Below, in pieces: positions 26,964-36,297 of a DNA stretch of 64,000 nucleotides. Both the position numbers and the translations under genes were made by a program. This DNA comes from Desulfuribacillus stibiiarsenatis (lineage in GTDB: Bacteria > Bacillota > Bacilli > Desulfuribacillales > Desulfuribacillaceae): the NCBI RefSeq assembly GCF_001742305.1, contig NZ_MJAT01000012.1:331866-395865 (forward strand), given 5' to 3'. The notes beneath the pieces were generated by a model. That model saw only the letters and a list, made by a program, of their open reading frames with translations. It was not told where the DNA came from and did no database searches. Position 1 is the first letter of the stretch; every line of letters begins with the position of its first letter.

Positions 26964-26992
26964 TTGGCAAATTATTTTAATGGTGGTATAGT
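26964..26992 (+). promoter_or_regulatory. Sigma-A promoter of the hepS-menaquinone operon
   Basis: TTGGCA (26964-26969), 17-bp spacer, TATAGT (26987-26992) preceded by TGG. It lies about 55 nt before hepS and immediately after the tldE terminator, so it probably drives the whole hepS-ndk run. Confidence 0.65.
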
Positions 26993-27047
26993 TAAATTTA
27001 GGTTTTTCTCTTGAAATCAAATGAAGATACGTATTGGAGGAGTATGC

Positions 27048-27917
27048 GTGCAAGTAGTACAAGGCATCATACAAAAACACATGGATGAAGTACAGCAATC
27101 GTTCATATATCAAAGTAAAAATGACTTGTTAGATCAATATATAGAATATAAAAATGCGGATGATTACAAGGCTATTTTAATTCATCTCATGTTACAGTCA
27201 AGTGGATTACCGATGAAACAAATACACACGTTATGCATAGCAAGTGAACTTGTTGATTCTGGTATTAAGACACATGAAAAAATCGAAGCAGTTCATCAGG
27301 CGGAGATTACAAAACGACAATTAACAGTATTAGCAGGAGACTTTTATAGTAGTAAATACTATAAAATATTGGCAGATCATAATCTAATTCCTGCAATAAA
27401 GATTCTTGCTAAAGCGATTCAGGAAATTAATGAAGCAAAAATGAGTAGACACTACGCCAATATTCAAGATATTACACCTAGCGTGTATATAGCTTGGCTT
27501 GAAAAGATACATGCCTCTATCTTAGGACACTTAGTAGATGAATATGCTATCGAAAGAGATATTTGGTATGAAATATGCTCAAATGTATCGTTAGTTCAAG
27601 CTTTGCTGGAAGAGCAAGTACAAATGGTTCCCACTTATAATGGAGTGTTATCTTTTAAAATAGTACTGTTATATCAAAAATTAAATACTGAAGAAAAAAA
27701 CGAATTTTCTAATATCCTAAATAATAAGGAAAAACTCACAGCAGTTTTAGTCAAATATAACATACAAGCAATTATTAATCATTACGCGGAACAGTTCTCC
27801 AATCGCGCAATACAATGCATTGACCAATTGCAAACGAAGTTTGTAAAAGATGAAGTTCGCAAGTGCGTGAATCAATTATTTCAACATACAATGAATCATT
27901 CGTTAGCACATGAATAG
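27048..27917 (+). CDS. hepS: Heptaprenyl diphosphate synthase component I (HepS)
   Basis: About 289 residues resembling HepS/GerCA, the non-catalytic subunit of Bacillales heptaprenyl diphosphate synthase. Typical parts: DDYKAILIHLMLQSSGLP, VHQAEITKRQLTVLAGDFYSSKYYKILAD and the helical C-terminus. The catalytic partner HepT is encoded 5 kb downstream. In B. subtilis hepS-menG-hepT are contiguous; here five futalosine-type genes lie between menG and hepT. GTG 27048 is 6 nt after ggaggag; the in-frame ATG 27021 contains that site and is unlikely. Confidence 0.88.
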   Translation: MQVVQGIIQKHMDEVQQSFIYQSKNDLLDQYIEYKNADDYKAILIHLMLQSSGLPMKQIHTLCIASELVDSGIKTHEKIEAVHQAEITKRQLTVLAGDFYSSKYYKILADHNLIPAIKILAKAIQEINEAKMSRHYANIQDITPSVYIAWLEKIHASILGHLVDEYAIERDIWYEICSNVSLVQALLEEQVQMVPTYNGVLSFKIVLLYQKLNTEEKNEFSNILNNKEKLTAVLVKYNIQAIINHYAEQFSNRAIQCIDQLQTKFVKDEVRKCVNQLFQHTMNHSLAHE

Positions 27918-27928
27918 GAGGTAGCTAG

Positions 27929-28672
27929 ATGCAGCAACAGAAAAAAGAAGAGCTGGTCCATTCAGTGTTCTCTTCAATAGCAAGTAAATACGATATTATG
28001 AATACGATATTAAGCTTTAATCGCCATAAGGCTTGGCGAAAGTTCACAATGGGAAAAATGAATGTTAAAAAGGGCCAAAGTGCTATTGATTTATGTACTG
28101 GAACCGGAGATTGGGCTTTATCATTAGCGCAATCCGTTGGGAGTCAAGGTAGAATCGTAGGGCTTGATTTTTGTGAGAGTATGCTGGATGTTGCAGAAAA
28201 GAAAATTGCGGAAAGTAAGTATCGCGATGTTATAGAATTAATTCACGGTAATGCAATGGAAATCCCATTTGATGATAATTCTTTTGATTTCGCAACTATA
28301 GGCTTTGCATTACGGAACGTTCCTGATATTAAACAAGTTTTATCAGAGATGCAAAGAGTTGTAAAACCAGGTGGAAAAGTTGTATCTCTAGAGTTATCAA
28401 AACCAACTTGGCCACCTTTTCGATCCCTATATTACTTGTACTTTAATCATTTATTACCAATTATGGGCAAGTTAGCTGTGGGGAAAGCAGAACCTTATCA
28501 ATGGTTACCAGAATCTCTGAAAAACTTTCCTGATCATATACAGCTTAAAAATATATTTGAAGAATTAAATATGGATACGGAAGTATATCAACTGACTGGT
28601 GGAATTGTAGCACTACACATTGGAACTAAGCGTAATAATATCATTGAAGAGAAAGAGGATTTCAATGTATAA
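27929..28672 (+). CDS. menG: Demethylmenaquinone methyltransferase MenG/UbiE
   Basis: A 247-residue class I SAM-dependent methyltransferase of the UbiE/MenG family: VFSSIASKYDIMNTILSFNRHKAWR, SAM motif AIDLCTGTGDWALSLA, GLDFCESML, the family motif FALRNVPD, and ELSKPTWPPFRSLYYLYFNHLLP. It adds the last methyl group in menaquinone synthesis. Its place between hepS and the futalosine genes supports this substrate over ubiquinone. aggaggt site; overlaps the next gene by 8 nt. Confidence 0.96.
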   Translation: MQQQKKEELVHSVFSSIASKYDIMNTILSFNRHKAWRKFTMGKMNVKKGQSAIDLCTGTGDWALSLAQSVGSQGRIVGLDFCESMLDVAEKKIAESKYRDVIELIHGNAMEIPFDDNSFDFATIGFALRNVPDIKQVLSEMQRVVKPGGKVVSLELSKPTWPPFRSLYYLYFNHLLPIMGKLAVGKAEPYQWLPESLKNFPDHIQLKNIFEELNMDTEVYQLTGGIVALHIGTKRNNIIEEKEDFNV

Positions 28673-29528
28673 AAAAGTTAAAGATATTTTAAATATGATT
28701 AAGTTTGAACATACAATTTTTGCTCTACCATTTGCTTTTATCGGTGCTTTTATTGGTAGTATTATTACATATGGAGAAATCCCTTCTATCTATACGATTT
28801 TTTGGATTACAGTTGCTATGGTGGGTGCTAGAAGTGCTGCGATGGCACTAAACCGTCTCATTGATCGGTCGATTGATGCGGTGAATCCTAGAACAGCGAA
28901 CAGAGAAATTCCAGCAGGTAAAATATCTGTTCGTGATGTGTTAATATTTACAGTGATTTCTTTTGCTATTTTGTTTTTTGCGGCGTATCAGTTAAATTCA
29001 TTAGCGATAAAACTTTTACCTATTGCTGTTTTTGTATTAGTATTATATTCGTATACTAAGCGATTCACATGGCTTTGCCATGTAGTGTTAGGCGCTGCTA
29101 TTGGACTAGCCCCGCTAGGTGGTTGGGTAGGAGCTACCGGAACATTACCAGCGGAGGCATGGATTATTTTTGTAACTGTAACCCTTTGGACAGCAGGGTT
29201 TGATATTATTTATGCTTGCCAAGACTTCGAGTTTGATAAAATGAGAAAACTACATAGTATACCCGTAAGATTTGGTATTAAAAAGGCACTATTATCTGCA
29301 CGAATTATGCATGGAATAACAGCAATATTATTATTTAGCTGGCTTCTTGTGTACCCGCTAAGTTGGTGGTACGCAATTGGAGCTTTTATTGCGAATTTAA
29401 TTCTTCATTATGAGCATACTTTAGTGAAACATGATGATTTATCGAAATTAAATACAGCTTTCTTCACTATGAATGGAATCTTAAGTGTTGTAGTCTTTAC
29501 TTTTACACTGCTTGATATCTTACTATAG
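28665..29528 (+). CDS. mqnP: UbiA-type prenyltransferase of the futalosine pathway (MqnP-like)
   Basis: A 287-residue multi-span prenyltransferase. The two Asp-rich motifs are N-R-L-I-D-R-S-I-D in the first half and YACQDFEFDKMRKLHSIP in the second, with about eight hydrophobic helices. The best-known relatives are 4-hydroxybenzoate prenyltransferases. In this neighbourhood (menG, UbiX-like, mqnE, mqnA, mqnC) the substrate is more likely dihydroxynaphthoate of the futalosine pathway, as proposed for MqnP. ATG 28665 with aaagagg upstream, inside the menG 3' end. Confidence 0.85.
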   Translation: MYKKVKDILNMIKFEHTIFALPFAFIGAFIGSIITYGEIPSIYTIFWITVAMVGARSAAMALNRLIDRSIDAVNPRTANREIPAGKISVRDVLIFTVISFAILFFAAYQLNSLAIKLLPIAVFVLVLYSYTKRFTWLCHVVLGAAIGLAPLGGWVGATGTLPAEAWIIFVTVTLWTAGFDIIYACQDFEFDKMRKLHSIPVRFGIKKALLSARIMHGITAILLFSWLLVYPLSWWYAIGAFIANLILHYEHTLVKHDDLSKLNTAFFTMNGILSVVVFTFTLLDILL

Positions 29529-29544
29529 AAAATTGGTGGTAGAT

Positions 29545-30159
29545 TTGAAACAACGGAAAATAGTAGTTGGGATTACTGGTGCTAGTGGAAGTATCTATGC
29601 TATTGAGTTAATCAAATTTTTACTTCAAAATAATATTGAAATTCATCTCCTCGTTACAGACGCTGGACGTTTGGTAATTGGGCATGAACTCTTACACTTT
29701 AATTCGAAAGAGCTAATGGGTAAGAATATAACAGATTTGCTCACACAGCTAAAGATTGATACAGAAGATCATAATTTGAATATTCATGAGATGAATGATT
29801 TTGCCGCTTGTATTGCGAGTGGCTCTTATTTCATAGATGGTATGGTAATTTTACCGTGTACGATGGGGACATTATCAGCTATTGCTAATGGTGCATCAAA
29901 AAACTTATTAGAAAGAGTAGCGGATACAGCTTTGAAAGAGGGCAGAAAACTTATCATAGTTCCACGAGAGACTCCTCTGAATCGCATCCACTTGAAAAAT
30001 ATGCTATCGGTTGTTGACGCAGGGGCAACTATTTTACCAGCTATGCCAGCCTTTTATCATCAGCCACAGTCAATAAAAGATATTGTCTTGTTTTTGGTAG
30101 GAAAAATACTGGACCAACTAATGATTGAACATCAGCTATTTAAACGCTGGGGAGAATAA
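29545..30159 (+). CDS. ubiX: UbiX-like flavin prenyltransferase
   Basis: About 204 residues of the UbiX/Pad1 flavoprotein family: IVVGITGASGSIYAIELIKFL, then LPCTMGTLSAIANGASKNLLERVADTALKEGRKLIIVPRETPLNRIHLKNM and the MPAFYHQP end. UbiX makes prenylated FMN for UbiD-type decarboxylases. Its location inside the futalosine block suggests it serves the decarboxylation step there (called MqnM in Streptomyces proposals). No ubiD-like gene is in this window. TTG 29545 sits 5 nt after ggtgg; the start is not certain. Confidence 0.9.
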   Translation: MKQRKIVVGITGASGSIYAIELIKFLLQNNIEIHLLVTDAGRLVIGHELLHFNSKELMGKNITDLLTQLKIDTEDHNLNIHEMNDFAACIASGSYFIDGMVILPCTMGTLSAIANGASKNLLERVADTALKEGRKLIIVPRETPLNRIHLKNMLSVVDAGATILPAMPAFYHQPQSIKDIVLFLVGKILDQLMIEHQLFKRWGE

Positions 30160-30176
30160 TTCAGGAGGTACAAATA

Positions 30177-31286
30177 ATGGAAATCATAACTGAGCAAAAC
30201 AACTTATATGATATATGGCAAAAGGTGAAGAACGGAATTCGTCTTACGAAAGAAGATGGACTTCGTTTATTTGCATCTAAAGATTTATTAGAAATTGGAT
30301 ATATGGCAAATTTCGTTCGTGAGAAAAAACATAAAGATAATGCATTTTTTATAGTCAATCGTCATATTAACCACACGAACATATGCGTTACACGTTGCAA
30401 ACTATGTGCATTTGGTGTAGATAAAGAAGATATTACTTCTTATACGATGACTCTTGAAGAAATAGAAAAGAGAGCCAAAGAGTCAATGAAAGCAAACATT
30501 ACAGAATTACATATCGTAGGCGGTCTAAACCCTGAGCTTTCATTAGAATTTTATGAAGAAATGCTACAAAGATTGTCAAAAATTATGCCAACCGTCCACC
30601 TACAAGCATTTACAGCCGTAGAAATACACTATTATGCTCAGGAAAATCAATTAACAATCGCAGAAGTATTAAGTCGCTTGAAAAATGCTGGTTTAGGGTC
30701 TTTGCCTGGTGGAGGTGCGGAGGTATTCGCGAAACGAGTTAGGGATAAGATTTGTCCAGAAAAAATAAGTGGTGAACAATGGCTAGAGGTACATAGAACC
30801 GCTCATCAACTTGGTATGCGTAGTAATGCTACGTTATTGTATGGGCATGTCGAGACCTACGAAGAGAGGGTTGACCATTTCATAAAGCTTAGAGAACTAC
30901 AAGATGAAACAGGTGGATTCCTTACATTTATCCCATTAGCTTTCCATCCTAAAAATACGGAACTTTCCGGAGAGTTAGTAGGCTTAAGTCGCACGACTGG
31001 AATCGAAGACTTAAAGATGCTAGCGATTTCGAGATTGATGTTAGATAACTTTGACCATATTAAAGCGTTTTGGATTATGGTTGGACCCAAAATTGCACAA
31101 ATCTCTTTGCGTTTTGGTGTAGACGATATTGATGGTACGATTATCGAAGAGCGTATTACTCATGCTGCAGGAGGGGAAACTGAACAGGGTTTATCAAAAG
31201 CAGACATTGTAAAGATGATTAAAGACGCTGGTAGAAAACCGATTGAAAGAGATACTTTATATAACATTGTCAATCAGGAGTTTTAA
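30177..31286 (+). CDS. mqnE: Aminodeoxyfutalosine synthase MqnE
   Basis: A 369-residue radical SAM enzyme. The cluster ligands are C70, C74 and C77 (NICVTRCKLCAFG). The family signatures VNRHINHTNIC, HIVGGLNPELSLEFYEEML, LPGGGAEVFAKRVRDKICPEKI and LLYGHVETYEERVDH separate MqnE from its paralogue MqnC. It joins SAM to the product of MqnA to give aminofutalosine. Ribosome binding site caggagg; mqnA follows 1 nt after its stop. Confidence 0.94.
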   Translation: MEIITEQNNLYDIWQKVKNGIRLTKEDGLRLFASKDLLEIGYMANFVREKKHKDNAFFIVNRHINHTNICVTRCKLCAFGVDKEDITSYTMTLEEIEKRAKESMKANITELHIVGGLNPELSLEFYEEMLQRLSKIMPTVHLQAFTAVEIHYYAQENQLTIAEVLSRLKNAGLGSLPGGGAEVFAKRVRDKICPEKISGEQWLEVHRTAHQLGMRSNATLLYGHVETYEERVDHFIKLRELQDETGGFLTFIPLAFHPKNTELSGELVGLSRTTGIEDLKMLAISRLMLDNFDHIKAFWIMVGPKIAQISLRFGVDDIDGTIIEERITHAAGGETEQGLSKADIVKMIKDAGRKPIERDTLYNIVNQEF

Positions 31287-31287
31287 T

Positions 31288-32136
31288 ATGACAAAGATTA
31301 AAGTGGGCCGTATAGATTTTCTGAATATTTTACCGATTTATCATTATTTCGATCAGATGAAACCAGAGAATGTAGAAGTAGTGAATAAAGTTCCGGCTGT
31401 ATTAAATGAATTATTAGCAAAAGGAGAAATTGATGTTGGGCCAATTTCATCTTTTGCATATGCTCAAAATGCAAGCGAATATTTATTATTACCTAATTTA
31501 TCTGTTTCTTCCTATGGGAAAGTTCGTTCTATTTTTCTCATTTCAAAGAAGCCTATAGATCTATTACAGGATTCAAATATAGCTTTAACTAACACATCAG
31601 CTACATCCATTCATCTCTTGAAAATAATTCTAGAAAAGTATTATCATATCGATGCGAACTATGACGTAATGTTACCAAACTTAACTAACATGCTAGAATA
31701 TCATGATGCTTCTCTTTTAATCGGGGACGATGCGTTTGTTGACGAACAAGTAATATTAGACAATAATCTGTTCATATACGACCTTGGTGAGTTATGGAGA
31801 CAATTAACAGGGTTAAGTATGACTTTTGCTGTATGGGCAGTTCGAAAAAGTTCTATAGAAAAGTTTAGGGAGTCACTTTTAGATGTTTATCACGCATTCA
31901 TTGATTGTAAGCAATTAGGAAAAGAAGACTTAAATACAATTATAGATATTGCAAATAAGAAATTCGAACGTGGACACCAATTCTGGAAAAACTATTATGA
32001 AGGCTTAATTTATGATTTTGACCAACCTATGATCGATAGCCTGAATAAATTTTTCTATGATGCATTTGAGTGCGGTTATCTACCAGAACCAGTGGAAGTA
32101 GAAGTCTGGAGGGAAGCAAATGAATCCAATCGATGA
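31288..32136 (+). CDS. mqnA: Chorismate dehydratase MqnA
   Basis: A 282-residue MqnA/MqnD-type periplasmic-binding-protein-fold enzyme without a signal peptide. It opens VGRIDFLNILPIYHYFD and contains LAKGEIDVGPISSFAYA, TSATSIHLLKIIL and LIGDDAF. It dehydrates chorismate to 3-enolpyruvylbenzoate, the entry to the futalosine pathway. ATG 31288 follows caggag; the frame extends back to 31243 inside mqnE without a site. It overlaps mqnC by 17 nt. Confidence 0.94.
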   Translation: MTKIKVGRIDFLNILPIYHYFDQMKPENVEVVNKVPAVLNELLAKGEIDVGPISSFAYAQNASEYLLLPNLSVSSYGKVRSIFLISKKPIDLLQDSNIALTNTSATSIHLLKIILEKYYHIDANYDVMLPNLTNMLEYHDASLLIGDDAFVDEQVILDNNLFIYDLGELWRQLTGLSMTFAVWAVRKSSIEKFRESLLDVYHAFIDCKQLGKEDLNTIIDIANKKFERGHQFWKNYYEGLIYDFDQPMIDSLNKFFYDAFECGYLPEPVEVEVWREANESNR

Positions 32137-33190
32137 AATTTTACATAAAGCACTACAGATGCAGCGAGTTACGAATCTCGAGGCAGAACAATTATTTGAT
32201 TCTGGTGACTTACTAGATTTAGGATTTGTAGCAAGAAAGAATATGCAACATAGAAATAAGGACGGTATTATAACCTTTGTCATTGATAGGAACATAAATT
32301 ATACTAACATATGTGATACGAAGTGTAAGTTTTGTGCTTTTTATAAAACAGAGCAAGATACTGAAGGGTACGTACTTTCTTATGAACAAATTTATGAGAA
32401 AATTGAGGAAACAATCGCCCATGGTGGCACACAGATTTTGATGCAAGGTGGCACTCATCCCACCTTACCCTTTGAATACTATTTAGAATTAATCAGAAAC
32501 ATTAAAGAAAAATACCCAGTCATTCATATTCATTCTTTTTCACCGCCAGAAATTTGGCACTTCTCTAAGATTTCTGGTTTGACATTGGAGAAAGTAATAA
32601 GTGAGTTAAAAGCTTATGGTCTAGATTCGATTCCTGGTGGCGGTGCAGAGATACTTGTAGATCGTGTAAGAAAAAGAGTCAGTCCCAATAAAATTAGTGC
32701 GGATCAATGGATTGAAGTGATGCGTGTTGCTCACCATCTTGGAATGAAATCTACAGCAACGATGGTGTTTGGTCTAGGTGAGACTTACCAAGAGAGGATA
32801 GAACATTTTCAAAGGATACGTGACTTACAGGATGAAACGGGAGGATTCACAGCATTTATTCCTTGGAGTTTTCAGCCGAATTTTACGGAGTTAGGTGGTA
32901 AAGCATCCACTTCGTATGATTACTTAAGGACGCTGGCTATTTCAAGAATTTATCTCGATAATGTGCCGAACATACAAGCTTCTTGGGTAACCCAAGGTGG
33001 TAAAATGGCACAAATTGCATTATACTTTGGTGGTAATGATTTTGGAGGTACAATGTTAGAGGAAAATGTAGTACGGGCAGCTGGCACACAAAATAAAGTT
33101 CCTTTACAGGAAATCTTAACGCTTATTAAAGATACAGGATATACTCCAGCAAAACGTAACACAAAATACGAAATCATTGAGACCTACTAA
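32120..33190 (+). CDS. mqnC: Cyclic dehypoxanthine futalosine synthase MqnC
   Basis: A 356-residue radical SAM enzyme, paralogue of MqnE. Ligands are C65, C69 and C72 (NICDTKCKFCAFY). The features DRNINYTNIC, LMQGGTHPTLPFEYYLELI, HSFSPPEI and FIPWSFQPNFTELGG mark MqnC. It cyclises dehypoxanthine futalosine. The usual motif is CVTDCKFCAFY; here CDTKCKFCAFY. ATG 32120 after ggaggga. hepT starts 11 nt after the stop. Confidence 0.94.
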   Translation: MNPIDEILHKALQMQRVTNLEAEQLFDSGDLLDLGFVARKNMQHRNKDGIITFVIDRNINYTNICDTKCKFCAFYKTEQDTEGYVLSYEQIYEKIEETIAHGGTQILMQGGTHPTLPFEYYLELIRNIKEKYPVIHIHSFSPPEIWHFSKISGLTLEKVISELKAYGLDSIPGGGAEILVDRVRKRVSPNKISADQWIEVMRVAHHLGMKSTATMVFGLGETYQERIEHFQRIRDLQDETGGFTAFIPWSFQPNFTELGGKASTSYDYLRTLAISRIYLDNVPNIQASWVTQGGKMAQIALYFGGNDFGGTMLEENVVRAAGTQNKVPLQEILTLIKDTGYTPAKRNTKYEIIETY

Positions 33191-33201
33191 GGTGGAAAAA
33201 T

Positions 33202-34176
33202 ATGAAACTAGTGAACTTATACAATAAGCTAAGACCAGAATTAATAAAAATCGAGAATCAACTCCAAAAGGAAGTCGATTCTGATCATTTGTTGCTAAAA
33301 CAAACAGCGCAGCATTTATTAGAAGCTGGCGGTAAAAGGATCCGCCCTATTTTTGTGCTGCTAGCAGGAAAATTCGGGAACTATGATTTTGATAAGCTTA
33401 GCAAGGTAGCTATCACTTTAGAACTGATTCATATGGCTTCTTTAGTACATGATGATGTGATAGATAATGCAGATACAAGAAGAGGATACCCTACAGTGAA
33501 AGCGCAATGGGATAATCTTACGGCCATGTACACAGGCGATTATATCCTAGCGCGGTCACTAATCTTGATTTCTCAATTTGACAATCAAGAAATACACAAG
33601 ATTTTGTCAAAAGCAATTGTACAGATGGTAGAGGGTGAAATTGAGCAAATTAGAGATTTTTATAACGTTGATCAAGATTTACCTAACTATCTAAAAAGAA
33701 TTAAGCGGAAAACTGCCCTACTAATTTCAGTGAGCTGTCAGCTTGGGGCTTTGGCAGTGGATACGCCAAGACAACATATCATTAATATTAAAAGGTTCGG
33801 TTATAATGTAGGTATGGCATTTCAAATTACTGATGATATTTTAGATTTTACGGCAACGAGTGAACAGTTAGGAAAACCAGCAGGTAGCGACTTAAAGCAA
33901 GGAAATATTACTTTGCCTGTAATCTATGCTTTACAACAGAAAGAAAATCCTATGCTAGCTAAAGAGTTAAGGAATCTAATTGCTTCACCTAAGTTAGCAA
34001 ACAATATAGAACATGCGATACAACTTGTAAAACAAAGTGGAGGATTAGAATTCTCTACGAAATTAAGCGATCAATACTTAGCAAAAGCTTTTGATGTACT
34101 ACAAGAACTTCCAGATATACCTGCAAGAAAACACATGTATGACATAGCTGCTTTTATAGGCAAGAGAGATTATTAG
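33202..34176 (+). CDS. hepT: Heptaprenyl diphosphate synthase component II (HepT)
   Basis: A 324-residue trans-isoprenyl diphosphate synthase. Both Asp-rich motifs are intact: VHDDVIDNADTRRG and FQITDDILDF; GGKRIRPIFVLLAG and GSDLKQGNITLPVIYAL are typical. It is the catalytic subunit working with HepS to make the C35 side chain of menaquinone. Separation of hepS and hepT by the futalosine genes is the distinctive layout here. ndk follows, as in B. subtilis. Confidence 0.95.
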   Translation: MKLVNLYNKLRPELIKIENQLQKEVDSDHLLLKQTAQHLLEAGGKRIRPIFVLLAGKFGNYDFDKLSKVAITLELIHMASLVHDDVIDNADTRRGYPTVKAQWDNLTAMYTGDYILARSLILISQFDNQEIHKILSKAIVQMVEGEIEQIRDFYNVDQDLPNYLKRIKRKTALLISVSCQLGALAVDTPRQHIINIKRFGYNVGMAFQITDDILDFTATSEQLGKPAGSDLKQGNITLPVIYALQQKENPMLAKELRNLIASPKLANNIEHAIQLVKQSGGLEFSTKLSDQYLAKAFDVLQELPDIPARKHMYDIAAFIGKRDY

Positions 34177-34263
34177 AATTGTAAGTTGCATAAACTCTGG
34201 GTTTTTGGTAGGATGTTTTTTGTTGAGTCAATTATTAATTAGAGATAATGGAGGATTTAAAAG

Positions 34264-34707
34264 ATGGAAAGAACTTTTGTAATGGTAAAACCAGATGGCG
34301 TTCAAAGATGCATTGTTGGTGAGGTTGTAAGTAGATTTGAGAAAAAAGGTTTTAAAATTGTAGGTGCTAAATTATTACAAGTATCGAAGGAACTAGCTGA
34401 AGAGCATTACGAGCAACATAAAGAGCGTCCTTTCTTTGGCGAATTAGTTGACTTTATTACTTCAAGCCCAGTTTTTGCAATGGTATTAGAAGGGAATAAT
34501 GTTGTTACATCTGCTAGAACAATGATGGGTGCAACGAATCCTAAGGACTCTGCTCCTGGTACTATTCGTGGAGACTATGCTGTTAATATTGGTATGAACA
34601 TTATTCATGGTTCTGATTCACTAGAGAGCGCTGAGCGCGAAATTAACCTATGGTTCAAAAATGAAGAACTAACTCAATATGATGTAACAGTTAGCAAGTG
34701 GATTTAA
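34264..34707 (+). CDS. ndk: Nucleoside diphosphate kinase
   Basis: A 147-residue Ndk: [38 protein letters not shown], the phosphohistidine H115 in [21 protein letters not shown], and [13 protein letters not shown]. It equilibrates NTP pools. Strong aatggagg site. In B. subtilis ndk also lies between hepT and cheR. A terminator follows. Confidence 0.98.
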   Translation: MERTFVMVKPDGVQRCIVGEVVSRFEKKGFKIVGAKLLQVSKELAEEHYEQHKERPFFGELVDFITSSPVFAMVLEGNNVVTSARTMMGATNPKDSAPGTIRGDYAVNIGMNIIHGSDSLESAEREINLWFKNEELTQYDVTVSKWI

Positions 34708-34725
34708 TATTTTACATAGTTGCAT

Positions 34726-34768
34726 AAAACTACAAGTAGTGTGTTTCCGCTATTTGTAGTTTTTTTTA
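34726..34768 (+). terminator. Intrinsic terminator after ndk
   Basis: AAAACTACAAGTAG (34726-34739) pairs with CTATTTGTAGTTTT (34750-34763, one mismatch), followed by TTTT. Confidence 0.85.
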
Positions 34769-34835
34769 TTCTTATCCCTTATAATTAGGTATATGGATTT
34801 TAAATTTTGTAAAAAGCACGAAGGCGAGGTTTTTT

Positions 34836-35606
34836 ATGAAGCAACCGATATCGAATAAAAGAAACTTGGCTAAAATAGTGGTGACTATTCTCTTTGTTTG
34901 TGCATGGACAGCTGGAGGGCTATATTACTTTCTTGACGATACCACTCATCTCTCAAGTCATATAATAGACGAACCTGAAACTCCATCGAATCTAGAAGAT
35001 GTAACAAGTCAAGAACTTGATTTACAACCCTATGCGATTGTTACAATTGATTCTTACTCTAGTGTGGAATTAACGATTAATAAAGACTATCAAATACTAT
35101 CGGCATTAGGTCTAAATGAACATGGAAAATCACTCGTCCTTGCAATAAGTGTTCTAGGAAATCCTTTCGAAAATGCTTTGCAGCAAATTTTAGATTACAA
35201 TAAGGCAAATCATTTATCGCTACCTGCGAGTGATCTCGTTGCTACAGTGTATTTTGTTAATGAACGGAATGGCTATTCTGACATTGAGAGTCATATCTTA
35301 GATGTATTTAAACAACGTATCAACATAGAAAATATATACGTAATTGAAGTAAATGAAGCTATTATACAAGGGGCAAAAAAAAATCATGTATCTCCTAGTA
35401 AATTTGCTTTCAATTTATTACAAAAGAGGCAGTTAGATGATTCGCAACAATATAATCTTGAAAAAATAGTAGAACAAGCAGAAGTAAATAAGGCATCAAA
35501 TGCCTCAAATAAAGAATCAATAACAGTTAAAAAATATAAAATTGAAGCTCCTAAGGCACCATTAGTGCCTACGATTCCTAAAATTGATGAAATATCCATT
35601 AAATAA
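34836..35606 (+). CDS. RsgI-like membrane protein lacking the anti-sigma domain
   Basis: 256 residues: a short basic N-terminus, one membrane span at about 13-34 (IVVTILFVCAWTAGGLYYFL), then an extracytoplasmic domain. YAIVTIDSYSSVELTINKDYQILSALGLNEHGKSL followed by VIEVNEAIIQGAKKNHVSPSKFAFNLL resembles the middle domain of RsgI-type anti-sigma-I factors. The cytoplasmic RsgI_N anti-sigma part is missing. The family's Asn-Pro autoproteolysis site is replaced by Tyr-Ser (IDSYSSVEL). The C-terminal 45 residues are Lys/Pro-rich. No sigma-I gene is adjacent. Domain similarity is from memory, so moderately sure; function unknown. Confidence 0.6.
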   Translation: MKQPISNKRNLAKIVVTILFVCAWTAGGLYYFLDDTTHLSSHIIDEPETPSNLEDVTSQELDLQPYAIVTIDSYSSVELTINKDYQILSALGLNEHGKSLVLAISVLGNPFENALQQILDYNKANHLSLPASDLVATVYFVNERNGYSDIESHILDVFKQRINIENIYVIEVNEAIIQGAKKNHVSPSKFAFNLLQKRQLDDSQQYNLEKIVEQAEVNKASNASNKESITVKKYKIEAPKAPLVPTIPKIDEISIK

Positions 35607-35646
35607 AAAAATAACTTCAGTGTTTTTTAGTTGAAGTTATTTTTTT
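35605..35646. terminator. Bidirectional terminator between convergent genes
   Basis: AAAAAATAACTTCA (35605-35618) pairs with 35632-35646 around a 12-nt loop. It serves the RsgI-like gene on the plus strand and overlaps the stop of the DUF2062 gene on the minus strand. Confidence 0.75.
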
Positions 35647-36128
35647 CTTCTTATGAAATTTAACTTTCCAATTGCTATTTTAATGCGTTCGAAATAGATT
35701 ACACGATATCTCTTAAGGAAGAAATATAAGATTAAGTAAATAGCACCACCAAAGAATATACAATTAATCATTGCTCCCACAAAAAAAGATGTCCCAGGAT
35801 TGATTGTATGAATTAAAGTTTCGTCAAGCTCATCATAGGTCTGTAATGGTGCGTTTATGTTTAATATAAAATTCCCAACAGAGAAATTCAAATAAAATAA
35901 AAATGCCCAAAAAAATGTTAATGATGCGCCACCAATTAAGCCTGCTATTGGATTTCCACCGAATATTCTAGCAAATACTGGAGATATTAAAACTCCGAAA
36001 CCAAATGTTGGGAAAAAATTCACTATCATTCCTAGGGAGAATCCCCTAGCAATTTTTTCATCGCTACCTTTAATACGTAGCAACCGGATAGCATAATATA
36101 AGTAAAACTTCTTCATCCATTGTAGCAT
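35637..36128 (-). CDS. DUF2062 family membrane protein
   Basis: A 163-residue protein with DUF2062 features: KIARGFSLGMIVNFFPTFGFGVLISPVFARIFGGNPIAGLIGG and a C-terminal pair of hydrophobic helices (FFVGAMINCIFFGGAIYLILYFFL) ending in a basic tail. Four spans are likely. The domain is found in uncharacterised membrane proteins and fused to glycosyltransferases. ATG 36128 has ggggag 9 nt upstream; TTG 36152 is in frame but unsupported. It is the only minus-strand gene between 3.7 and 56 kb. Confidence 0.8.
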   Translation of the reverse strand: MLQWMKKFYLYYAIRLLRIKGSDEKIARGFSLGMIVNFFPTFGFGVLISPVFARIFGGNPIAGLIGGASLTFFWAFLFYLNFSVGNFILNINAPLQTYDELDETLIHTINPGTSFFVGAMINCIFFGGAIYLILYFFLKRYRVIYFERIKIAIGKLNFIRRKK

Positions 36129-36297
36129 CCGTTGATTTTCTCCCCAAACCAATCATTAGTAAATACACATTTATAGTAACACATAATGTATTGAATTGAA
36201 ATAATATAATGATAGTATATTTTAAGCTACTTTCTTTTTTTTAGAAAATATCCTAGAATAGAGTAAGTACATATTATTTTTTGAAGGGAAGAATTCT

